Positions 43,216 through 54,452 of a DNA stretch of 64,000 bases are shown here, one piece after another. The translations under genes and the position numbers were made by a program. The stretch spans positions 1-64,000 of the forward strand of contig JANQNT010000030.1 in assembly GCA_028279445.1 (NCBI GenBank), given 5' to 3'. Positions within the stretch are counted from its first letter, which is position 1. Each line of letters opens with the position of its first letter. This DNA comes from Tepidamorphaceae bacterium (GTDB lineage Bacteria; Pseudomonadota; Alphaproteobacteria; Rhizobiales; Tepidamorphaceae). Below the pieces are notes generated by a model, which saw nothing but the letters and a program-made list of their open reading frames with translations, did no database searches and was not told where the DNA came from.

Positions 43216-43703
43216 AATTTATTTTACCTGGTCTTGGGTGTTGGAAGAACGACTTCTTCCGAGGTTCGCCTGACATGTCTGCCGATGACATCAACTGGCC
43301 GGAAAGATCAATCCGAAGGCTATCTTGTCGACAAGTTGTATGCTAATTGATGGCGCATACATGTCAAGGCTGCTGACACACTTTATGAGACCCTGCACGC
43401 AAATCGACCGCTCTTCCTCGCCCCAAGGCACTCGGATTGCGCCAGACGATCAGCCGTCACCGTGAGGATCCTGACAGTTTCATGGTGTTTCTGGGGATGC
43501 TTTTCGCGCATGCCCAAGACCAGGACACATCCGGTGGTGGCTTTGCCTGTGAACGCGACGATGCTGTCGCGATTGCCAATGACGCGTTGGGACAACTGAC
43601 CAAGGCCGTCCGGCTTTCAACCGCGTGCCCCGAAGAGACATTCGGAGCCGCTTCTCTGATGCGAAACCTGGCCAAACGCGGCCTTCTACAGGAACGAACC
43701 GAT
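43216..43703. other. Divergent spacer between AKR and KGSADH genes
   Basis: This 488-base spacer holds the CTTGTCGACAAG palindrome at 43324-43335. The reading frame of the following dehydrogenase is open back to 43437, but the extra 89 codons have no family similarity and an ATG with CAGGAA lies at 43704, so I treat them as non-coding. I see nothing else supported. Confidence 0.45.
43324..43335. promoter_or_regulatory. Putative GntR operator between divergent operons
   Basis: CTTGTCGACAAG is a perfect 12-base palindrome. It shares the TTGTCGACAA core and the right flank (GTTGTATGC versus ACTGAATAC) with the site upstream of the GntR gene at 33452. It can serve both the aldo/keto-reductase operon and the dehydrogenase gene. 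Confidence 0.55.
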
Positions 43704-45206
43704 ATGCTGACTGGACAACATCTGATTGCCGGAGAGTGGGTTGGCGGCGAAGATCATTTCGCCTCTGATCCGGCTGACGGACCATCAAATACCTTCGCGG
43801 TTGGCACCGCCGCACATGTGGACAGGGCTGTTGAAGCCGCCGAAGAAGCGTTTGCGCAGTTTGGCTGGTCCTCGCGCGGCGACCGGGCGGCGCTGTTGCG
43901 CCGTATGGCAGATGAGATCGACGCGCGCGGTGATGCGATCACGGAGATCGGCTCCCAAGAGACCGGCTTGCCCGAGATGCGGTTGATCGGCGAAAGAGGG
44001 CGCACCGTTGGCCAGCTAAGGCTCTTTGCCGAGCACATTGAGAAGGGCGGTTATCTGGATCAGCGTCACGATCCAGCCCTTCCCGACCGCACGCCGTTGC
44101 CGCGTCCCGATTTGCGGATGATCCAGCGCCCCATCGGTCCTGTGGCTGTCTTCGGCGCCTCGAATTTCCCCCTGGCTTTCTCAGTGGCAGGCGGCGATAC
44201 GGCAGCCGCATTGGCCGCAGGATGTCCGGTTGTGGTGAAGGGGCATTCCGCCCACCCGGGCACCGGAGAGATCGTCGCGCAAGCCATGGATGCGGCAATA
44301 AAATCCACGGGAGTCCATCCGGGCGTATTCTCGCTGGTACAGGGCGGCAAGCGCGATGTCGGCACACGGCTGGTTCAGCATCCGCTCATCCGCGCCGTTG
44401 GATTTACCGGGTCGCTGGGCGGTGGCCGTGCATTGTTCGATCTGTGCGCAGGCCGTGACGAGCCCATCCCATTCTTCGGCGAGCTTGGCTCCGTCAATCC
44501 GATGTTCCTGCTGCCCGAGGCTGCAAAGGCCCGCGGTGCGCAGATCGGAACCGAATGGGCAGCGTCACTGACAATGGGAGCGGGCCAGTTCTGCACCAAT
44601 CCCGGGATCGCAGTGATCGTCGACGGAACGGATGCGGATGCGTTTCAAACCGCCGCAAAGCAGGCGTTGGAACAGGTCGCGGAGCAAACCATGCTCACTG
44701 ACAGCATCGCCGATGCTTACCGCGACGGTGTCACCCGTGTGGTAAAGAGCACGGGGATCACGCAGGTGATGGGAACCGCGTGCGCGGCCCGCAATGCCGC
44801 ACCTTCTCTGTTCGCTGTGTCGGGAGACGACTGGCTTGCGAATACCAAACTGCACGAGGAGGTCTTCGGGCCACTCGGCATCATTGTACGCGTGCGCGAT
44901 CTCGGTCAGATGTTCGGCATCGCCCGTACACTCGAAGGCCAATTGACCTGTACCATCCATATGGATGACGGCGATACCCAAGCGGCACAAAGCCTAATGC
45001 CGCTGATCGAGCGCAAGGCTGGCCGCCTGCTGGCGAACGGCTTTCCGACTGGCGTTGAGGTTTGCGATTCCATGGTCCATGGCGGCCCTTATCCCGCATC
45101 GACCAATTTCGGCGCCACGTCGGTGGGTACGCTCTCCATTCGCCGGTTCCTGCGTCCGGTCTGCTATCAGAACATCCCCGACAGCCTTCTGCCGGAACGC
45201 ACGTGA
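43704..45206 (+). CDS. 2-Ketoglutarate semialdehyde dehydrogenase
   Basis: The ATG at 43704 (MLTGQHLIAG) gives 500 residues. The fold is ALDH with VFGASNFPLAFSVAGGDTA, the catalytic Glu in PFFGELGSVNP and the nucleophile Cys in GAGQFCTNPG. The combination FGASNFPLAFSVAGGDTA and GLPEMRLIGERGRT is typical of ketoglutarate semialdehyde dehydrogenases of hydroxyproline and sugar-acid pathways. It would turn the semialdehyde from the DapA-family enzyme into 2-oxoglutarate for the TCA cycle. It is divergent from the aldo/keto reductase gene across the GntR site. Confidence 0.85.
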   Translation: MLTGQHLIAGEWVGGEDHFASDPADGPSNTFAVGTAAHVDRAVEAAEEAFAQFGWSSRGDRAALLRRMADEIDARGDAITEIGSQETGLPEMRLIGERGRTVGQLRLFAEHIEKGGYLDQRHDPALPDRTPLPRPDLRMIQRPIGPVAVFGASNFPLAFSVAGGDTAAALAAGCPVVVKGHSAHPGTGEIVAQAMDAAIKSTGVHPGVFSLVQGGKRDVGTRLVQHPLIRAVGFTGSLGGGRALFDLCAGRDEPIPFFGELGSVNPMFLLPEAAKARGAQIGTEWAASLTMGAGQFCTNPGIAVIVDGTDADAFQTAAKQALEQVAEQTMLTDSIADAYRDGVTRVVKSTGITQVMGTACAARNAAPSLFAVSGDDWLANTKLHEEVFGPLGIIVRVRDLGQMFGIARTLEGQLTCTIHMDDGDTQAAQSLMPLIERKAGRLLANGFPTGVEVCDSMVHGGPYPASTNFGATSVGTLSIRRFLRPVCYQNIPDSLLPERT

Positions 45207-45572
45207 GCTTGTGGGCTGGGTGTTTGAGCTCAAGCGACAGAGTTCAAATGGTCAGGACGGCTCAAAGAGCAGGGCCAACTACTCCAGGTCCTGTTGAAAC
45301 CGGAAATCGGATTCCTCAAGGCTGATGCCGTCATCGGCAATGAACTGAAAGAACCGGGTATTCTGCAAGGAGAATGGACAGTTCGCCAATGCAGGCGCGT
45401 CGATTCTGCGATTGACCGTGCCGTGGATAGTGGTGCCCCTTTGAACGCTGCTGCCCTGAGTGAAGCATTGGCGTGGTCGAAGGAGAAGAGGGATAGGCCC
45501 GATCAAACCCATCTGGTTTTCCGCATGTCCCTGTTCGTCTTGTAGCCTGGCCGGATCGCACGGCTTGCGTTG
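45207..45572. other. Intergenic region, possible remnant
   Basis: No supported intact gene. On the minus strand a frame around 45279-45420 gives a fairly coherent segment (RRIDAPALANCPFSLQ, then FFQFIADDGISLEESDF), and the plus strand is also open, so I cannot decide whether either was coding. Confidence 0.25.
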
Positions 45573-45780
45573 TCACGGCCCGGTCGAGAACGGTCTTGCG
45601 GCCTTCTCGATCGCGGACTTCAGTTCCGCACCCGTTCGCTTGTCGCCAAGCTCGCGTGCAATATGGATCACGAGCTCGTCGAGCGGCACGGCTCCGGACT
45701 CTTCGACGATCAACTCCGCCGCGCGTCTCAGTTCGACCGGCGGGAGCATGTCGGCTTTCGCCGTGACGTGACGAATGCGC
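45573..45780 (-). pseudogene. C-terminal remnant, possibly DUF3320/helicase-like
   Basis: A short minus-strand frame ends at 45573 and reads ADMLPPVELRRAAELIVEES, then LDELVIHIARELGDKRTGAE. The pattern of two helices and an RTG motif resembles the DUF3320-type C-terminal domain of large superfamily I helicases. Only about 65 residues survive and no upstream domain is visible, so it is a fragment. Confidence in the family is low; the coherent sequence argues it was coding. Confidence 0.35.
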
Positions 45781-45976
45781 TGCCTGTCAGGGACGTTAGA
45801 TGGCTGGTGCTGGCGGCGATCACGATGGACAGGAAGAAGTTGTCAGGACAGCCGTGGAGCCGGCAGCTTCGACTACTCAACCAGCGCCTGTCTTCCCTGT
45901 TTCCTCCCAGGATGTACCGGGGGACCATGGACCCTGGGTCAGGGTCGTATCAGATCAACTGTCATTGGATTTTGCG

Positions 45977-48702
<2,726 letters not shown>

Positions 48703-48706
<4 letters not shown>

Positions 48707-49752
48707 GCGGGCGCCTTGCGGGGGGCGAAGGAAGCCACTGCTTCGGTGACGGCGCGGATATGATCGGGCGTGGTGCCGCAGCAGCCGCCCACCACGTTGA
48801 TGATCCCATCCCGGGCATATTCGGCCGCATTGGCTCCGGTCTGTTCCGGGGTTTCATCATATTCACCGAAGGCATTTGGCAGCCCGGCATTGGGATAGGC
48901 GCAGGTGAACGCTGTGGCCACGCTCGCGATCTCGACCATATGCGGGCGCATCGCTTCGGCCCCGAGCGCGCAGTTAAGACCAACAGTGAAGGGCCTCGCA
49001 TGGGCAACCGAGTGCCAGAAGGCGGTCGGCGTCTGGCCCGACAGCGTACGGCCCGAGGCATCGGTGATCGTGCCGGAAATCATGATCGGCAGGCGGCGGC
49101 CGGCCTTCCCGAAGCTCTCGAACGCCGCAAAGATCGCGGCCTTGGCGTTGAGCGTGTCGAAGATCGTCTCGATCAGGATCAGATCGGAGCCGCCTGCCAT
49201 GAGCCCGTCAATCTGCTCGCCATAAGCGACGCGCAATTCGTCGAAGCTGACGGCGCGGTAACCGGGATCGTTCACATCCGGGCTGATGCTCGCCGTGCGA
49301 TTGGTGGGACCGACGGATCCAGCGACAAAGCGCGGCTTCCCGTCTTCGGATTCAGCGCGGTCTGCGGCACGCCGCGCGACTTGCGCCCCCGCGACGTTGA
49401 GATCATACACCGCCGATTCCAGCCCATAATCGGCCTGAGCGATGGTGGTGGAGGAGAAGGTATTGGTGCCGAGGATATCAGCGCCCGCCGTGGCAAAGCT
49501 GAATTGGATGTCTTCGATGGCCTTTGGCTGGGTAAGCACCAGAAGGTCGTTGTTGCCCTTCTGCGGATGGTCCGTACTATGCCGCGCGCAACAGCTGCTA
49601 CCGATGCAGCCGCTCGCAGTGAAATCCTCCTCGACCATGTTCAGCGCCTGGATCATCGTGCCCATGGCGCCATCGAGGATGAGGATTCTCTCCTCGGCGA
49701 GCGCCCGAAGCTCGGCCACATTTGGGGCTTCCGGTACTACAAACATCGTCAT
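48703..49752 (-). CDS. metH: Methionine synthase, homocysteine-binding part (split MetH)
   Basis: Starting at the ATG at 49752 ([10 protein letters not shown]), with GGAGAAG upstream, the 349-residue product is the homocysteine S-methyltransferase barrel. Zn ligands are Cys in [15 protein letters not shown] and the Cys pair in [13 protein letters not shown]. The N-terminal [11 protein letters not shown] and [17 protein letters not shown] are typical. It supplies homocysteine activation to the larger MetH subunit encoded by the overlapping next gene. A MetR-like box lies 84 bases upstream. Confidence 0.92.
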
Positions 49753-49835
49753 CGGAAACGAACTTCTCCGCGGCTGTCCGATCCGACATAGACCATCCGG
49801 GCCATGATGAGAACTGACGGTTTTTTCGCAAACCA

Positions 49836-49848
49836 TGAATTGGAGTCA
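49836..49848. promoter_or_regulatory. MetR-box-like site upstream of metH
   Basis: TGAATTGGAGTCA differs from the MetR consensus TGAA-N5-TTCA at one base and lies 84 bases upstream of the metH start. A metR homologue is the next gene, so regulation of metH by it is likely. Confidence 0.45.
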
Positions 49849-49959
49849 TGATTAAGTTCGTTGGCCGCCAGATATTCCGTTCGGCATGAGCGGTCTTTTG
49901 CGCAGATTGGGGCGAAGAGGGGACCCGCATGCGGCAGGTCACAACCCGGGGCCCTGACC

Positions 49960-50832
49960 CTAGTTCTCCACCGTTTCCGCCAGTTGAATGAAGCCGCTCA
50001 GATAGTTCGCGGTTTCGCCCTTGCGCCGGCCCAGATGGATGGATTTCGCGATTCCAGATCCCAACCGGACACCACGCACGCCCTCTGCATTTCGCAGCAG
50101 CCAGTCCGGTGTGGCGCTGACCGCCCGGCCTGATGCCACAAGTCGCAGCATCAGATCGGTGGTTTCGACGGTTCGGTGACGGCGCGGTAGCGCCCCGGAG
50201 GGAACCAGGAACTGCGTGTAGATATCCAGCCGCTCGCGCGCAACCGGATAGGTGACCAAAGTCTCCCCCGCGAGGTCATCGGGCGCCACGTTGGCCTTCT
50301 CCGACAAGGGATGCGATGTCGCGACGGCGAGCACCAGTTCATAGTCGAACACGGGGGTGTACTCGAGGTCCGGTCGCTCGATGGGATCGGGCGTCACGAG
50401 AAGGTCGATCTCGTGCCCGAGCAACGCTGCGAGACCGCCGAATTGGAAGGCGGAGGTCACGTCGAGGTCCACGTCCGGCCAGGCGGCGAGGAACGGGTCC
50501 ACGACGCGCATCAGCCAGTCCTGGCAGGGGTGGCATTCCATGCCGATCCGGATCGCGCCGCGGCGCCCGCGTGCGTAGTCTTCCAGCACAACCGCCCCGT
50601 GCTCGAGTTGAGGCAGCACCCGGTTTGCAAGACCGAGCAGATACTCGCCGGAGGGTGTCAGGCGCAGGCCTCGGCCCTCCCGTTCCCACAGGCACACGCC
50701 GTGGCGTTGCTCGAAACGGCGTATCGCGTGACTGACGGCGGATTGCGTCAGACAGAGCTTGTCGGCGGCGTTGGTCAGACTGCCGGTGCGGTCGATCTCG
50801 CGCAGGATCGCGAGGGGTTGAAGATCGAGCAT
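49960..50832 (-). CDS. metR: LysR-family regulator, MetR-like
   Basis: The ATG at 50832 (MLDLQPLAIL) with GGGAG upstream gives 290 residues. The LysR HTH is at about 1-60 (NAADKLCLTQSAVSHAIRRF). A periplasmic-binding-like effector domain follows, with the MetR-type IGMECHPCQDWLMRVVDPF. MetR senses homocysteine and activates met genes. It lies directly upstream of metH on the same strand, with a MetR-like box in the 207-base spacer. Orthology is supported by sequence and context. Confidence 0.85.
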   Translation of the reverse strand: MLDLQPLAILREIDRTGSLTNAADKLCLTQSAVSHAIRRFEQRHGVCLWEREGRGLRLTPSGEYLLGLANRVLPQLEHGAVVLEDYARGRRGAIRIGMECHPCQDWLMRVVDPFLAAWPDVDLDVTSAFQFGGLAALLGHEIDLLVTPDPIERPDLEYTPVFDYELVLAVATSHPLSEKANVAPDDLAGETLVTYPVARERLDIYTQFLVPSGALPRRHRTVETTDLMLRLVASGRAVSATPDWLLRNAEGVRGVRLGSGIAKSIHLGRRKGETANYLSGFIQLAETVEN

Positions 50833-50979
50833 CTCACATGACTCCCTATCAACGACCCCTGAGTTAATCCCATCCTCCGTCATGAGCAATTCGGTCTAGG
50901 TCCGGACCCTAGGAGAAGCTTCGCGAGCCGAACCTGCAAAGACAGGAGCGGATAGAAGCGCTACCCGTGTTGCGAATGT

Positions 50980-51291
50980 TCAGTGGATCATGCGTCGAAG
51001 CCGCCGTGTCCGAGCGCCGCCACGCCGCTCACGCGGTGGCATTTTCAGCGGCAGGGGCTCGATCGGTAACCGCATTGACGCGACCAGCAGATCGCAGAAC
51101 ACGGCGACGGCAGGCGATGAGCGCACAAAAGGCTGAGCCTTCGTGTAGGCATGCGTGGCCTCGTGCAGATAGCCGGCATCTCCCGGCAAGCTTGCGAGCC
51201 ATTGCAGGTAGCCCAGTTGCCCCAGTTCAGCCGCCTCGTCTGGCGGCAACGGGCCTACATTGAGTTGAGAAATCGTTCGTTGCAGAAGCAT
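50980..51291 (-). CDS. Unknown small protein behind a cobalamin riboswitch
   Basis: GGAGGG before the ATG at 51291 supports a 103-residue protein, MLLQRTISQLNVGPLPPDEA onward. I do not recognise the family. It is mostly helical, with an LGYLQWLASLPGDAGYLHEA segment and a very basic C-terminus (PPRERRGGARTRRLRR). No signal peptide or transmembrane helix is evident. The cobalamin riboswitch on the same strand ends about 135 bases upstream, so it should be repressed by adenosylcobalamin or a related corrinoid. metR follows after 147 bases. Confidence 0.6.
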   Translation of the reverse strand: MLLQRTISQLNVGPLPPDEAAELGQLGYLQWLASLPGDAGYLHEATHAYTKAQPFVRSSPAVAVFCDLLVASMRLPIEPLPLKMPPRERRGGARTRRLRRMIH

Positions 51292-51424
51292 CGCGCCCTC
51301 CGCGCAAGGGGGCGGGGGCAAGCGGATAACGGCGATGTCGTTGGGCCTTGGCGGTCCATCCCGGTCTCTCCGTTCCGGGGCACCCCGCCCGGGTTAAGGT
51401 GACTGCAGCGCGGTTTGCGCGCCG

Positions 51425-51600
51425 GAGATGGCAGGTCTCCTGACTTGCGGGTCGACGCTTCCCTGAACCTTCCCGGGCTTTTGGCCCAGTGGTTCGTCTC
51501 AGGGTCGCTCGCCGCTCACAGTTGCGGGGGCAGTTGCGGATTTGGGGCATGACCCCACACCGCATTCCCTTTTCAGCCGGTCCCAAAGAACCGGACGCCA
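51425..51600 (-). ncRNA. Cobalamin riboswitch 1 (minus strand)
   Basis: Read on the minus strand, this has the B12 riboswitch blocks in order: GGGAATGCGGTGTGGGG, CCGCAACTGCCCCCGCAACT, GTGAGCGGCGAG, CCACTGGGCC, CCGGGAAGGTTCAGGG and finally AGTCAGGAGACCTGCC. The orientation points to the 103-residue gene at 50980-51291. High cobalamin should lower downstream expression. Confidence 0.88.
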
Positions 51601-51784
51601 TCACGCAATCCATCGCATGAAAGGGCGGGTTTGTCCAATGAGGGTCGTGCCGGCCTGACTCGGCCGCGCCGCGCGACCTGGGATAACCGATCGGTCACGG
51701 CTTGACCGATCAGGCTGTCGCCTTTCGCGGATATCATGTCGCTTTCGATGTCTTGCCCTGTCCGAACCTGTGTTCGACTGGAAC

Positions 51785-51962
51785 TGTTCGAGGTGCCGCC
51801 CAGCATACGCTTGGCGGAGAATTGGGAAGCCGGTCCAATGCCGGCGCTGCCCCCGCAACGGTAGCGAAGCACACGTCCCGACGACGACCACTGGGCAATC
51901 TGCCCGGGAAGGTGTCGGGACAGTCCGCTAGGACGGCTTCGGAGCCCGGAAACCAGCCTTGA
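51785..51962 (+). ncRNA. Cobalamin riboswitch 2 (plus strand)
   Basis: The plus strand shows AGGTGCCGCCC, TTGGGAAGCCGGT, GCTGCCCCCGCAACGGTAGC, GACCACTGGGC, CTGCCCGGGAAGGTGTCGGG and GAGCCCGGAAACCAGCC. This is a B12 riboswitch with its 3' end 138 bases before the Rieske oxygenase start. It stands back to back with riboswitch 1, about 185 bases apart. Confidence 0.9.
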
Positions 51963-52100
51963 TTCGTTGGAACCCGATCGATCGCGGTGGGCGATCAAGA
52001 GGCAAGGCCGCATGGCTTAGGGCATTTCGCCCCCGCGTGTGCGCCATTCCTCCAAAAACCACCACGGCCGATCCTTGCCTGTCGGGCAGGAGGATTGAAC

Positions 52101-53345
52101 ATGGATGCGCGGGAACAGATGCGGCAACGGATCGAGAGCCGCAGGCCGGGCTTCTCCCTGGATCGGAGCTTTTATACCGACGCCGGTATCTTCCAACTGG
52201 ATATGGAACTGATCTGGTATCGCCAATGGTTGTTTGCCGGCCATGACTGCGAACTGAAGCGTCCCGGCAGCTTCTTCACGGTGAAGATCGGTGACTATCC
52301 GGTCATCGTGCTGCGCGACCGGCAGGGCGGGATCCGCGCCTTTCACAACAGTTGCCGTCACCGCGGCAGCCTGGTCTGCACCGCCAGGAAAGGCATGTCG
52401 GCGCGCCTTGTCTGCCCCTATCACCAATGGACCTATGACCTCGATGGCGCGCTCGTCTTCGCCCGCCAGATGGGGGAGGGCTTCGATGCCTCGCAATTCG
52501 GGCTCAAGCCGGTGGCCTGCGAGAGTGTCGGCGGTTACATCTTCATCTGCCTTGCAGAGGCGCCCCCGGACTTTGCCGCATTCCGCGCGGTGATGGAGCC
52601 TTACTTCGCACCGCTCGGCCTGACCGATGCCAAGGTCGTTCACGAAAGCACGATCGTCGAGAAGGGCAACTGGAAACTTGTCTGGGAGAACAACCGTGAG
52701 TGCTACCACTGCTCCGGTAATCACCCCGAACTATGCAAGAGCTTTCCGGAAACGCCGACATTCACGGATCTGCAGGCCGTCGAGAACGATCCGGAACTGG
52801 GTGACCTATGGACACGCAGCGAGACCGCCGGGCTGCCGGCGCGCTACCGGGCCGATGCCGGCGGACAGTTCCGTCTGATGCGCGTGCCTCTCGTTGGCGA
52901 TGCGGTCAGCTATACGATGAGCGGCAAGCCGGCCGTGCGCCGCAAGCTCTCGGACACGGCGTCGGACGGGCATTTCGGCGCGCTGCTGCTCTACCACTAT
53001 CCGACCACCTGGAATCATGGCTTGGGCGATCACGCCATCAGCTTTCGGGTCATTCCGCTGTCGGCAACCGAAACCGAGGTGACGACCAAATGGCTGGTGC
53101 ACAAGGATGCGGTCGAGGGCGTCGACTACGATCTCGACAACCTCATCCATGTCTGGACCGAGACCAACGATCAGGACCGCCGGGTGGTCGAGGACAATGC
53201 GCAGGGCATTGCGTCACCCGCCTATGAGCCTGGCCCCTACAGCCCGGTCCATGAAGGCGGCGTGATCCAGTTCGTCGACTGGTATCTGGCATCCATGGAT
53301 CGCGCTCTCAAGGGCGAGGGCACCGTTCTGAGCAGCGTGGCGTAG
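52101..53345 (+). CDS. gbcA: Rieske oxygenase, glycine-betaine demethylase type (GbcA)
   Basis: AGGAGG eight bases before the ATG at 52101 sets the start; the frame is open further upstream through riboswitch DNA and is not used. The 414-residue protein has a Rieske [2Fe-2S] site (C85-x-H87, C105-x2-H108 in CPYHQW) and a mononuclear iron site in NNRECYHCSGNHPE (H203, H208). It aligns with GbcA-type monooxygenases that oxidatively demethylate glycine betaine to dimethylglycine. A reductase gene follows after 9 bases. Substrate could also be stachydrine or another quaternary amine, but the overall pattern favours betaine. Confidence 0.85.
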   Translation: MDAREQMRQRIESRRPGFSLDRSFYTDAGIFQLDMELIWYRQWLFAGHDCELKRPGSFFTVKIGDYPVIVLRDRQGGIRAFHNSCRHRGSLVCTARKGMSARLVCPYHQWTYDLDGALVFARQMGEGFDASQFGLKPVACESVGGYIFICLAEAPPDFAAFRAVMEPYFAPLGLTDAKVVHESTIVEKGNWKLVWENNRECYHCSGNHPELCKSFPETPTFTDLQAVENDPELGDLWTRSETAGLPARYRADAGGQFRLMRVPLVGDAVSYTMSGKPAVRRKLSDTASDGHFGALLLYHYPTTWNHGLGDHAISFRVIPLSATETEVTTKWLVHKDAVEGVDYDLDNLIHVWTETNDQDRRVVEDNAQGIASPAYEPGPYSPVHEGGVIQFVDWYLASMDRALKGEGTVLSSVA

Positions 53346-53354
53346 GACAAACCC

Positions 53355-54452
53355 ATGAACGACATGAGCGAGGCACCACTTTATCGCCATCTCGACGAGA
53401 TGGTGCCCTGGGACGACCGGCTGCAGGTGCTGGAAGTCATCGCGGTCAGCGATGAGGTTCCCAACGTCAAGACCTTCACCTTCCGCTCGGACAATCAGAC
53501 CTGGTTCAGGTATCGTCCGGGTCAGTTCATCACGCTGGAGCTGCCGGTCGGCGACGAGCCAATCTTCCGAACCTATACGCTGTCTTCGAGTCCCTCGCGG
53601 CCGCTGTCGATCGCCGTCACCGTCAAGGCGCAGCCAGACAGCATCGGCACGCGATGGATGTTCGACAGTCTCAGGCCGGGCGACTACGTGCGCGCCTATG
53701 GTCCGGCGGGCGACTTCTCCCATCACAGCCATCCGGCGGCCAGCTATCTGTTCCTGTCGGCCGGTTCGGGTGTCACACCGATGATGTCGATGCTGCGTTG
53801 GCTCAACGATTGTGCGCCATGGACCGATGTCGTCTTCATCAATTGCGCGCGGCGGCCCGACGAGATCATCTTCCGCAGGGAGCTCGAACTGCTGGGCAGC
53901 CGCATGCCGCGCCTGTCGCTTGGCTTCGTTATCGAAGAAAGGTCGCCGCAGGAAAGCTGGGCTGGCCATATCGGCCGGATCGATGCGGTTCGTCTGCCAT
54001 TGCTCGCCCCTGACTTCCTCGACCGCGAAGTCTTCTGCTGCGGCCCGGATCCGTTCATGGCCACCGTTCGAGACATGCTGGAAAACAGCGCCTTCGATAT
54101 GGCGCGCTTTCACCAGGAGAGCTTCACAACCGCGCCGCCCGAGGTGAGCCCGGCCATCGCCGACCAGCAGGATGGCGCTGATCTCGCCGACCATCAGCCG
54201 ATCCGGTTCGCCCTGTCGGAAGTCGATGGCGTCTGCGCACCCGATCAGACGGTCCTGCAAGCCGCCCGCGCCCATGGCTTGCGCATTCCCGCCGCCTGCG
54301 AATCGGGCCTTTGCGGAACCTGCAAGGTGCTGAAGACAAAAGGCGAAGTCGAGATGACCCACAATGGCGGTATTCTCGATGACGAGATCGAGGAAGGTTA
54401 CATCCTTGCCTGCTGCTCCAGGCCGCTAACGGCGCTGGAGATTGAAGCATGA
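53355..54452 (+). CDS. gbcB: Flavodoxin-reductase/ferredoxin electron donor (GbcB)
   Basis: The 365-residue protein has an FAD domain (PIFRTYTLSSSPS), an NAD domain (LFLSAGSGVTPMMSMLRWL, VFCCGPDPFM) and a C-terminal plant-type ferredoxin domain. The ferredoxin part reads CESGLCGTCKV with a distant fourth Cys in LACCSRPL. It delivers electrons from NADH to the oxygenase encoded just upstream. The two-gene unit lies behind cobalamin riboswitch 2. Confidence 0.88.
   Translation: MNDMSEAPLYRHLDEMVPWDDRLQVLEVIAVSDEVPNVKTFTFRSDNQTWFRYRPGQFITLELPVGDEPIFRTYTLSSSPSRPLSIAVTVKAQPDSIGTRWMFDSLRPGDYVRAYGPAGDFSHHSHPAASYLFLSAGSGVTPMMSMLRWLNDCAPWTDVVFINCARRPDEIIFRRELELLGSRMPRLSLGFVIEERSPQESWAGHIGRIDAVRLPLLAPDFLDREVFCCGPDPFMATVRDMLENSAFDMARFHQESFTTAPPEVSPAIADQQDGADLADHQPIRFALSEVDGVCAPDQTVLQAARAHGLRIPAACESGLCGTCKVLKTKGEVEMTHNGGILDDEIEEGYILACCSRPLTALEIEA

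Noticed and set aside
43437..43703. N-terminal extension of the ketoglutarate-semialdehyde dehydrogenase
   Set aside because: The frame is open, but the added residues do not resemble the family and a suitable start with a ribosome binding site lies at 43704.
49753..49900. Possible SAM riboswitch upstream of metH
   Set aside because: I could not find the conserved SAM-I or SAM-II blocks in this spacer; only a MetR-like box is visible.
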